DNA of 64,000 nucleotides from Cephalotrichum gorgonifer (taxonomy: Eukaryota; Ascomycota; Sordariomycetes; Microascales; Microascaceae): the NCBI GenBank assembly GCA_900312665.1, contig ONZQ02000001.1, forward strand, positions 4,214,346 through 4,278,345, given 5' to 3'. Positions 35,908 through 44,676 of this stretch are shown one piece after another (the first letter of the stretch is position 1; each line of letters starts with the position of its first letter). Made by a program: the position numbers and the translations under genes. Under the pieces are notes generated by a model. The model searched no databases. It saw only the letters and a program-made list of their open reading frames with translations, and was not told the origin of the DNA.

Positions 35908-36489
35908 ATGAGTTGTCCTACACCTCCTCCCGAGCCCTCCAGTGGCACAGATCCAGCGACCGGCAGGGAGAACCCCACCGAGAAGGCCGCCAGCCATGTC
36001 GACATAATCGAGAGAGTCCAAGCTATATTGCAAAGACACCTGGAGGGCACCGGCAGCTCAAGTGATAGGTCCATGAGCAGCCGCCTCCGGTCCTTCATGA
36101 GTCGCGTACTCCCCGGTCCCAGGGTCCGCGAACGAGACCTGGAGGCGGGGGATCGGGACGCCAACAGGACCGGGACATCGCTAGCCGTCGTAGGAAAAGA
36201 GGAGGGGCTCCTTCTCTCGGACGCAGAAAGGGTGACTTCGGATGTGGAGAGGGTTATCGCGGATGCGAAGAGAGTGGCCTCAGATGCAGAGAGGGTGGTC
36301 TCGGATGCAAGGAGGGTGATCCTAGATGCAGACAGGGTGGTCGCCGATGCAGCGAGAGTGGGCCTAGACATGGAGAGGGTAGGACCTGTGCCTCAGATTC
36401 GGGGAAGATCAGCCTTCGAGTGGATATCCAAACGGGAGAGCGTGGGCACGGGCGGGGAATGGCAGAGCGGCCTCGGGCCTGATAGTTAG
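35908..36489 (+). CDS. hypothetical protein with eight tandem heptads
   Basis: Unrecognised protein of 193 aa from ATG 35908. The N-terminus is Pro-rich, then a predicted helix (VDIIERVQAILQRHLEG) and a basic segment. Residues 104-159 are eight consecutive heptads of the form [SAL]D[AVM]xRVx, which should form a long amphipathic or coiled-coil helix. After the repeats it stops at 36487-36489. The +1 frame downstream reads well as protein (ASGLIVRFIGVEKLP, then RDLLATLRQLRDTWIK), so the true product may continue past 36489 through a frame break in a GGGG run near 36455, or through an unrecognised intron. No function can be given. Confidence that it is a real gene is moderate. Confidence 0.55.
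   Translation: MSCPTPPPEPSSGTDPATGRENPTEKAASHVDIIERVQAILQRHLEGTGSSSDRSMSSRLRSFMSRVLPGPRVRERDLEAGDRDANRTGTSLAVVGKEEGLLLSDAERVTSDVERVIADAKRVASDAERVVSDARRVILDADRVVADAARVGLDMERVGPVPQIRGRSAFEWISKRESVGTGGEWQSGLGPDS
36217..36384 (+). repeat. 21-bp tandem repeat, eight units
   Basis: Eight in-frame 21-bp units coding for heptads (SDAERVT, SDVERVI, ADAKRVA, SDAERVV and so on). The units share a core close to GGATGCAGAGAGGGTGGTC. Units have diverged at silent and non-silent positions, with the D..RV positions kept. Confidence 0.85.
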
Positions 36490-38524
36490 ATTCATAGGTG
36501 TTGAAAAGCTGCCAAAGGGAAAAGACGGATCAGGCTCCCAGGAGCGTGATTTGCTCGCAACGCTCCGACAGCTAAGAGATACATGGATAAAGGTATATAC
36601 TCGTACGGGGACGTTTTCTCTCTCTAGCCTACGTTGGAATCGAAAGGGACTTTGCCAAACCGTCAATTTAAGTATAGAAAAGGAGGAGGGGTCGCTAGGA
36701 TATCGGGACCTCTTCATAGACGTCGAGCTATATCCCCCCTCATACTCACGCTACGTAGCTAGCTTCCATCTTTGGGGTGCTCCATAGAAGAACACCAACG
36801 CCCAACGGTGCGCCCAGGAGATTGAGGCGACGATTGCACGTGGCGTGTTGCGGGCTTCTGATGGTAGATGACCTGAGCCGAATGGCCATGGGAAGTAGGT
36901 GAACGTGGGTGAGCTTGGTGGACAGGGCAGGTCTGGTGGGCTTGAAATGCTCGGCCCATCTCTCCCCTCCCCCGAAACCGAAATGGGTAAAGCTGGGCAG
37001 CACATCCGCTCCATTCCGTTGTCCCAAGGATCGAGAGTACTTGTACAGACAGGCAGGTGGTAGTGACGGGCATCAAGGTAGCCAAGTCCCTTGTCGTACG
37101 TATGCATAGTGTACGGAATACTCCGTGTACTATCACATCATGGAACTAATGCCGCCCGAGAAAGCTGTTGACCCACTTGCTCTAGAAACGTGGAGATAAT
37201 GACGGTAGGTAAAGGAGATATCGGTTCGAATTTGCCGTACATGCATGTATACGGATATTTGCACTTGTATTAGTCCAGACCTAGTGTTTATACTTGTATT
37301 ACGATATACGTATTATCCCCCCCTCCTTTTCCCCTTCTTGCCGTTGCTCATACGACGGTGCGGTGCCTCTGGTACATTTTACGGAGGAGCAATGACGGCG
37401 GCGAGAGCTTCTGTGCTGCTGTGGACGATGGTCCCTCACACACGATTATTTTAGAACTCAAGTCTCCTATGAGTACTTGAGTGGGGGAGGGGTATCAGCA
37501 CGGGGTACGTACCCCATGCAAAGTCATGGCAATCTATGGATACTACATACCGAGGATGGGAGACAAGGGTGCACGCACGTGCAGAAGTCGGCTCGTCCGA
37601 TCTAGACCAGACCATGTTTCAGCTACTCTTGCACCAAAACGTCCAAAACGGGTGACAGACATGATGCGCTCCACAGCGTGACGACTGAATAATATTCGCT
37701 CATTCAGCTGGGTGTGTCCAACACCCCTGTCAGTCTGCCCCTCCTTCCCCTCTATTCTTACCTGCCCCTCTAACTAGCAGCTGCCCCTCCTCAGTCCCTC
37801 CTCCAGCTCCTCCCCTCATGCTCATCCGGCTCCGCCTCCCCGCCCCACCGACCGAGCACCCCGATTGGGGCAAGCCTGTAGCTTCCGGTCGTCGATCAAT
37901 GTGGCAATCTCGACGGTTAGCTTGCGAGGGGCCGGCGACGATGCTGCGCCTGCGGTGGGACAATTGAGGCGGGGTCATCCGCGGTGGAAGAAGAAGAGGA
38001 GGAGGAAGAAGAGAGAAAAAAACAAGCTTTTTGCAGCTCGTCCTATTCCGTGTGCCCCTATCGGCGGTTTTCCTTCTAACAACTGCGTCAGACATCAGTC
38101 TCTGATTGTCTCATTGAGCACCACGTCGTCGTGATTGTGGCTTGTGTACTCCGCACCCCGACATACTTGTCGTGTACCTCGTACGGTGCCGCTGCGAAGA
38201 GTACTCTCGTACTCATCCTCGCTGGCTGCGCGGCTCCCCGGCTCCCCCGGCCCACGCAAACGTCATATCACCACCACCCGGGGACGGGACCAAAACTATG
38301 GACCTGGTTTTAGCGTCTCTGGCCAAGGGCGTGGGGCGCCTACGCAAGTACCTGTATATTGTTGCATTGCAAGCAGGGAGGATACGGCCTGGAGTCCCCA
38401 CCTCCCACCGCATCGGGTACGAGTTGATTGGGTATGGCGTGGCCTTGCAATCTTGGTTGCGTGCTTGTTAGTCCCGGTCGTGGCTGGTGCGTGATGGGGT
38501 ACTGATGTCTGTCTATTTGCACTC

Positions 38525-38620
38525 GCACTTGTACGGGCACTTGTATGAGGACTTGTCCTTGCACTTGCGCGAGCACCTGTACGGGCACTTGTTCAAACAC
38601 TTGTACGGTTCACTTGTACA
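38525..38620. repeat. 12-bp minisatellite, eight units
   Basis: Eight 12-nt units in a row, based on GCACTTGTACGG, with several diverged copies (for example GGACTTGTCCTT and GCACTTGCGCGA). It lies about 0.4 kb upstream of the DDR48-like start codon. Confidence 0.85.
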
Positions 38621-38809
38621 GGTACGGGTACGGGGTATGTACTCCGTACCTTGACGGCCTCCAGCTCGTGGAGCGCGTTCTGCGTTACCCAGTACGAGTA
38701 TGTAGCGATGGTAGTATCGCGAGCCGCAAAGTGGGCGCATTGGAAGTAGCATTGGCCCGCTTTAACTTGCCGCGGAGACCTGAGCGAGTGAAGGGAGGGA
38801 GGGCGCGCA

Positions 38810-38885
38810 CCCCTCGACTCAGTCCGTCCTACGTGATGTAGGCGTGGCGTCACCCCGTTGCCCCTCCCCTCGCTGGATATATAAA
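38810..38885 (+). promoter_or_regulatory. stress-type promoter: CCCCT elements and TATA box
   Basis: CCCCT, the core of the Msn2/4-type stress-response element, occurs at 38810-38814 and twice in tandem at 38861-38870. A TATATAAA box at 38878-38885 lies 114 nt before the ATG. Together with the stress-protein nature of the next gene this suggests stress induction; binding is inferred only. Confidence 0.6.
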
Positions 38886-38998
38886 CGGGAGTCCCTTTCC
38901 AATCCAGTTCCGTCCAGCATTACTTACCACACACATCCAACTCACATACTAAAACCACTTTTCACTTTCTCTCTTCATACCCCACACATACACTCGCG

Positions 38999-40059
38999 AT
39001 GTCGGGACTCCTCAACAAGATCAAGGACACCGTCCAGAGCCACCACAAGGAGGGCTCCAGCGGGTATGACACCCCGTCCCTATCCACTTCGTCCCTGCGA
39101 GACTGACTTGCTAACTTAACGCCCACACCAGTGACTCCAAGTCCGGTGACTATGACGTCGGTGCCGGACTGAGGGCAGGAGCCACAGGGTACCAGCAGGG
39201 CGGTGTCCAGGAGGGCGTCAAGGCGGGCTACGCCGCAGGGTACGGCCAGGGAAACCAGAGCCGTGACAACGACAAGTCGTCGTCGGGCGGCTACGGGGGC
39301 GGAGTCGGGTCTGGTCGTGACAATGACAACACCTCATCTGGCTACGGATCCGGCAACAGGTCTGGCCGTGATGACGATAACACCACGTCGGGATTCGGAT
39401 CTAGCAACAAGTCTGGCCGTGACGACGACAACACCACGTCGGGATACGGATCTAGCAACAGGTCTGGTCGTGACAATGACAACACCTCGTCCGGCTATGG
39501 ATCGAGCAACAGGTCTGGCCGTGACGACGACAACACCTCGTCGGGCTACGGATCCAGCAACCGTGAGAACACCTCCTCCGGCTATGGATCTAGCAACACC
39601 CGTGAGAACACCTCGTCCGGATACGGATCCAGCAACACCTATGGCGAGCGTGAGAACACCTCGTCAGGCTACGGATCCAGCAACCGTGAGAACACCTCCT
39701 CGGGCTACGGATCTAGCAACACCCGCGAGAACACCTCGTCCGGATACGGCTCTAGCAACACCTACGGTGACCGTGACAACACCTCGTCCGGCTATGGATC
39801 GAGCAACAGGTCCGGCCGTGACGACGACAACACCTCGTCTGGTTTCGGATCTAGCAACAGGTCCGGCCGTGACGACGACAACACGTCGTCGGGTTTCGGA
39901 TCTAGCAACACCTACGGCGGCCGTGACAATGACAACACCTCGTCAGGCTACGGATCTGGAAACAGGTCTGGCCGTGACGACGAGGAGGGCTTCGGCTCGA
40001 ACAGGGGCTCCGGTGGTCTCGGTGGTTCTGGAGGCTACGGCTCCAGCGACCGTTACTAG
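38999..40059 (+). CDS. DDR48-like Gly/Ser/Asn-rich stress repeat protein
   Basis: Two exons, 38999-39063 and 39132-40059, give 330 aa. The start MSGLLNKIKDTVQSHHKEG can form an amphipathic helix. Then comes a Gly/Gln/Tyr-rich stretch, followed by 14 copies of a unit built on DNTSSGYGSSN, with spacers RSGRDD, RE, TRE or TYGxR, and a Gly-rich end GLGGSGGYGSSDRY. The repeat resembles the DDR48 stress proteins of yeasts, which are hydrophilic, disordered and induced by DNA damage, heat and salt. Function in filamentous fungi is poorly defined. A 300-aa ORF in another frame (39203-40105) is an artefact of the repeats. The CCCCT/TATA promoter agrees with a stress role. Naming rests on repeat style rather than a domain, so it is tentative. 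Confidence 0.78.
39315..39972 (+). repeat. in-frame tandem repeats of the DDR48-like gene
   Basis: Fourteen imperfect coding units, mostly 36 or 51 nt long. A larger block (RENTSSGYGSSN, TRENTSSGYGSSN, then TYG) occurs twice in succession, showing a recent segmental duplication. Glycine, tyrosine and serine codons vary silently between units. Confidence 0.85.
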
Positions 40060-40592
40060 GATGTGCACGTACACAGCGCACGAAGGGAAGGCAATCCCGA
40101 CTTGAGCGGAAAGGTCCCGATTGGGAGGAGGAAGTGATATAATGATAATTGTTATGATGTTCTAAGGAATTATGGATGGTTGTTATGAAGCTACAAAGTC
40201 ATCATTGTGCCTGTTTTAAATGTAAAATGTTAGAGTGTTGGATGTTCGTTGGTGGTGTGAAATATCCCACGTCAGAGGATTGTTTAGTCAGGCACCCCAC
40301 CAACGGTGCTGCCCCGCGACCATTACTCCTCGTATGAGTACGTGGACGAGAACTCGTCTCAAGTAGGCAGCAAGTAGCCTTGAGTCTACTGACTCTACAA
40401 ACGACTCCCCCCAGTCCGCGACATCCCTCACCCTAGCGTGGCCCGATCCGAGGGGCAGAACCTAGATCCCGTTCGTTTAGGCCGTCCAGATATGCCGCGC
40501 CTCTGCTAGGCCCGCCCCCGGCGCCGTCACAAGCAACCCCCGCACTACCAGACAATGCCGTCATCATCTCGAAACCGCACGAACTCCCCGCG
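40060..40592. other. DDR48-like 3' region and ATG5 promoter
   Basis: The left part is AT-rich and should be the 3' UTR. The right part leads to ATG5. No ORF of note. Confidence 0.5.
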
Positions 40593-41527
40593 ATGACGAC
40601 CCCCGACTCGATATCCCAGGCCCTCTGGGCCCAGCGCATCCCCCTAATAGTCACCCACACGTCGGCCCCGACGACGCCGTTCATCACCTCCGTCCCGAGG
40701 TTCAGCTACCTCGCGCTGCTCCTGCCGCGCCTCAGCCTGTTCTTCCGCCTCCCCTGCTCGAGCTTCCACCACGAGGACGTCCTGCTGCGGAACCTCGCCG
40801 TCGGGCTACTGGCCGACCTGTACCAGCCTACGCTCCCGTGGAAACTGACCGTCAGCGATGGCGTCTCGTGGGACATTGGTGACACGTTTCTAAACAGCGT
40901 GAAGGAGGTACGCCTAACGCCCCTCCCCGCCGCTACTGCCCCGATGGGATCTCTTAGGCTACACAAAAAAAGAGGGGAGAGGGGAGGAGAGGGGATCTGA
41001 ATAAATGTATACATATGTCTTCTAACTCGGGGGGCCAGGCCGACTTCGTGCGAAACGGGAACGCAAACCAAATCATGAAGATGTCCCGCGCCGACACCAA
41101 CGACCTCTGGAATGCCGTGAAGGACAACGACCACGCCACCTTCACCCGAATAAACTCCCGCCTGCTCAACGCCCCGACAGCCTTGAAACATGTCCCGCTG
41201 CGCATTTACATACCCTCATCCCCCCCTCCCTCCGCCTCCTCCTCCGCGGCTACGACACCCCCGACAACAGCTGGCGCCTTCAAGGTCGTGCAGACACTCG
41301 TCCCCGCCTCGCTCTCGGGGCAGGGGCCCCAGGGCCGCGGGGCCCAGACGCTGGGGGTGGCCCTGAGGAGCATGATGCCCGAGCTATTCCCAAGCAGCCG
41401 CGACCCGGTGTTGGCGAACGTAATCTTAAACGGCGTACCCGTCCCGTTCGGGGCGCCGCTGGCGGAACTGATGAGGGAGGCGGCGTATCCCGATGGGTGG
41501 CTGTGCCTCGTGGTGGTGCTCCTCTAA
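40593..41527 (+). CDS. ATG5: autophagy protein Atg5
   Basis: Acceptor of the ubiquitin-like Atg12; Atg12-Atg5 with Atg16 acts as the E3-like enzyme for Atg8 lipidation on the phagophore. Two exons, 40593-40907 and 41039-41527, give 267 aa. The N-terminal ubiquitin-like fold has IPLIVTHTSAPTTPFITSVP and RFSYLALLLPRL. The conjugation lysine is Lys104 in NSVKEADFVRNGNAN by analogy with human Lys130 (MKEAD). The helical region reads KMSRADTNDLWNAVKD. The second ubiquitin-like fold starts at LKHVPLRIYIP and ends at PDGWLCLVVVLL. The intron falls directly after the conjugation-site Lys-Glu. A Ser/Ala/Thr-rich insert (about residues 170-190) is a usual fungal variation. Identity is secure. Confidence 0.96.
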
Positions 41528-41909
41528 TTCGTCCGAGCAAAGCCTTGTATTCTGTTTTAGCGCGGGTGTTCTTAGCATCTAGGGGCGGGCGACGGTGATA
41601 CCAAATATTCTCCGTAACATCACTGGATCTATCACGGGGGAGTACGGATATAGGTTCCATAATAGCATGGGAGGATGTAACGACAACCGCCCCCATCGGG
41701 CCCTGCAACTCAGTCCTATATCCTCGACTGGGTACTACTAGCCCCTCCATCCCTTTACTACTTACTGTCCAGTACTCGTACCCGTGCTCTAGGAAGCCCG
41801 GCCAAACAGCGGCCGGGAGTCCGTCGTAGACGTGAGCAAGTTCTCCTTTAATACAGACGGGGACTCTGCCCAGGGGACACCTGCAGTACCCTTCTGCGAA
41901 AACCCGCCA
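41528..41909. other. convergent 3' region, ATG5/CSA
   Basis: The two stop codons face each other here. Short intergenic stretch with no ORF. Confidence 0.5.
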
Positions 41910-43430
41910 CTACGTAAAAGTAACCTGCTGCCCCATGAGACTCCTAAATGCATCATCGACCGCCTTCCGCTTCCGCTTCCTCGTGTCGTCGTCAACGCCG
42001 CCGCCTTCGCCGGCCCCCTCTCCATCACCGTCCGCCTCCTGGCACGAAGCAAGCCGCGGCATCCACGCCCGGATGCACCCATCCGCATGGGAGGTATACA
42101 CACCGCCGGGCGCAGTACCGCCCCCCATCTCCACCCCCAGGACTCTCCTCCTACCACCAGCACCCCGCCACGCCATCCCCGTGATCCTCTTCCTCGGCAC
42201 GCCAGCAGGAGAGGCCGCGCTGATCGCCGTCCCTGGTACCCGCAGCCGCCGGACGAGATACCCCGCGTGGAGATCCAGGACCAGTATCTCGTGTTCGTTG
42301 GGCCAGAAGAGGAGCTCGCGCGACCCCCGGGCCATCAGGCTGCTAGGCGGCACCAGCATCCTCACGGGCGCGACCCGCCGGTTCTGCACCGCCGACCCGA
42401 AGCCCGCGAGGGTGTTCGCGCCGGTCGCGGCATCCCACACGCGTATGCGCCCGTCCAACCCCGCGGAGACGATGTAGTTCCCGTCGTCGGTCCAACTCAC
42501 GCCGTTCACCGCGTCGTCGTGGGCCCTAGCCGCGAGCCGCACGGTCCCGCGGCTCCAGCCGAGCCCCGACGCCATGGCGTGGTCGAAGCGGTGGATGATG
42601 CCGCGGTGGTCCTCCATGTCGAGGAGGCCGAGGGGGCTATGGCCCCTCCGCGCATCCCAGATGCGCACGCGGCCGTCGGTGTGGCCGCTCACCAGGATGC
42701 GCTCGTGGCGGGGGCTCCAGGAGACGGCTAGGACGGCGCCGCCGGAGGCGGACAGGCTCTGGGCCGTCGAGCGGGAGCGGAGGTCCACGAGGCGGACGTT
42801 GGAGTGCTGCGTCGCGCAGGCGACGACGGGGGTGGCGGCGACGGGGCTCGTGGCGTGGGAGTAGATCTTCTCCTGGAGGTCGAAGTGGGCCGTCACCGAG
42901 GCGGACTTGCAGGACCACTGCTTCAAGGAGTGATCGAATGAGGCGGAGAGGAAGGTGTCCTTGTTGTACGGGTGGAAGTCGACGTGGGTTATGCCGCTCG
43001 TGTGGCCCTCCCGCCGGAACTCGTCGCGGACTCGGGGCACGGAGGCGATGGGATCGACAACATGTGGCTCGTGGGGGTTGGGGCACGATTCAAGGTCCCA
43101 GATCTTTATTGAGCCGTCTGATCCTCCAGATACCATGCTGCGAGACGTGAGATACTGTCCATGAGATCCATGGGAAATGCTGTTATGAGCTTACAGTTTC
43201 CCGTCGAACTTCTCGATTGCGAGGGTGTTGGCGCCCCCTTTGTGTGCTACGATGGAAGTTTCATGGGGCCTCTCGGGGGAAGAAGAATCCCCATCCTCCG
43301 CATTGGTGGTCCCATCGAACCGATGGTGCTGAGCTAGAGTAAAGCCGCTGAGGAGCTCCGTGGTGACGGTGTGGGCGAACTCGTGAGGGCTTAGGTCGCC
43401 GAGCTCGCGGGCGAGGATACGATCATGCAT
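41910..43430 (-). CDS. rad28: CSA/ERCC8 (Rad28) WD40 repair protein
   Basis: Substrate receptor of a CUL4-DDB1 ubiquitin ligase in transcription-coupled nucleotide-excision repair. Two exons, 43430-43195 and 43137-41910, give 487 aa; the 57-nt intron ends at CTCGCAG so that the joint reads KFDGKLMVSGGSDGS. The N-terminal helix MHDRILARELGDLSPHEFA fits the DDB1-binding part. WD40 blades follow: SGGSDGSIKIWDLE, FLSASFDHSLKQW, LVSGHTDGRVRIWDARRG, IVSAGLDGRIRVWDAATG, with later blades around LLFWPNEHEILVLDL and GVYTSHADGCIRAWMP. The C-terminal tail is acidic then basic (RKRKRKAVDDAF). Close to the usual length for filamentous fungi. Subfamily assignment rests on blade motifs and N-terminus; other WD40 proteins are less likely. 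Confidence 0.85.
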
Positions 43431-43849
43431 TCATTTGAGGATGAGCCGCTTACATATGGGTGTTGTCGTTTATGAGGGCTGTGTATTTGTTTACTACGTC
43501 TCGTGGGTTGGAGTCGAAAGAGGGTGTGACCGCGGATGAGATTGAGGTGGCAGATATTACATAGGTGGCTCTGGTGTCGCAGGAACACAAGTTGCGCTTG
43601 CGACCAGATCAGGTGACGTCACCTGTCGAGATAACAATTTATGATCACAAGCGGAAGACAAACGAAAATATTTTGAGCTGCGATTATTCTCTGGCCGGAC
43701 CACTTACAAACCTTCCGCTGCGGATGAAGGGCACCTACGTCAAGAACATGCCGGCCCCTCGCATTTCATTTCGAAAATATCGGTGCGGGCCTGGATCTAG
43801 ACGGCACGACGCGACCTAGTCCACCCGTTTCTTTCGAAGCTACATCACA
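43431..43849. promoter_or_regulatory. shared divergent promoter region
   Basis: CSA starts at 43430 on the minus strand and the 248-aa gene at 43850 on the plus strand, so both promoters share this 419-nt interval. It contains the palindromic GGTGACGTCACC at 43611-43622, a CRE/ATF-type site, near the middle. Confidence 0.6.
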
Positions 43850-44676
43850 ATGTCCCAGCCGCGAGAGGATAATATGTCGGCGGGCATTCCGTCGTCTCCA
43901 AATTATACCACGGCCGACTCGGACGCGCCCGGCCCTGAATTCACCGCCGGTCCCCGTAGACGCTATGCCACCGTCTACGATGCCGTCGCAGGTGAGTCCT
44001 TCCCCATCCCAGAACGAACACCCACCCCCGCGGGGAGGCTCGCACTGACAAAAGTTTCCCCCACCTCACAGGCCGAGTCTCATCCCGCGACGATGACCCT
44101 CTGAGTTCCCAGGCGGCCGGGCCCGGCACTCGAATACGAGAGCCGAGAGCGACGCGGCACTCAACACGCGACTCAATCCTCGCACCAGAGGAAGTCCTCT
44201 TCCGCCGCAAGGAGGCGCCGCCCCGATGGCCCCACCACGACATATACATGGCCCACGAGCACAACCTCCCCGACGGAGGCCGGAACGTCCTCCCCTCCAG
44301 CGACCTCCTGAAGGCGATACACTCGTACACCAGCCACTTCTACGAGGCGCTCGGTGATGGCGGGCGGCGTGAGGCGCACCTCGTTGGGAGGAGGAATATC
44401 AACGAGGGGAGCATGGACGAGACGGCGCTCTTGGCTCTCGGGATCCTGTTGGAGGAGGCCGGGAGGGAGGTTCTTGGGAAGAGGGGGGACATGGTGTTTA
44501 CGGAGGGGGAGGGAGTTCCGTCGAGTGGTGGGCGCCAGGCTGGAGGACCGGGCGATGAACGAGAAGGCCTGGAGGGGGAGGGCCTTGCTGATCGCGATGT
44601 GAGCTCTGAGCCGGAGGGTGCCGCGAGGCGGGGGCGCAAGAGGAGGAAGGTCTCGGCCTCGGCGGATGGCTTATAG
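43850..44676 (+). CDS. conserved-looking 248-aa protein, function unassigned
   Basis: Two exons, 43850-43991 and 44072-44676, give 248 aa, with a GTGAGT donor and CTCACAG acceptor. Residues 1-95 are polar and disordered. The core reads SILAPEEVLFRRKEAPPR, then DIYMAHEHNLPDGG, then SDLLKAIHSYTSHFYEAL, then SMDETALLALGILLEEAG. This has the feel of a conserved helical nuclear protein, and the C-terminal RRGRKRRKV is a likely nuclear signal. I have a faint impression of similarity to fungal Rrn9-type RNA polymerase I factors but cannot support it. It shares a promoter with CSA. Confidence 0.75.

Larger units (their letters stand above)
36490..38998. other. region upstream of the DDR48-like gene
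   Basis: Includes a possible continuation of the heptad gene (to about 36786), then 2 kb without a supported ORF, the 12-bp minisatellite and the promoter elements listed separately. Purine-rich tract GAAGAAGAGGAGG at about 37990-38010. Confidence 0.45.

Noticed and set aside
38525..38620. CRISPR array
   Set aside because: The units are contiguous 12-mers with no unique spacers, in a eukaryotic genome.
39203..40105. 300-aa Thr/Arg/Ala-rich ORF
   Set aside because: It is another frame of the DDR48-like repeats; its repeats mirror the real frame and it has no start context.
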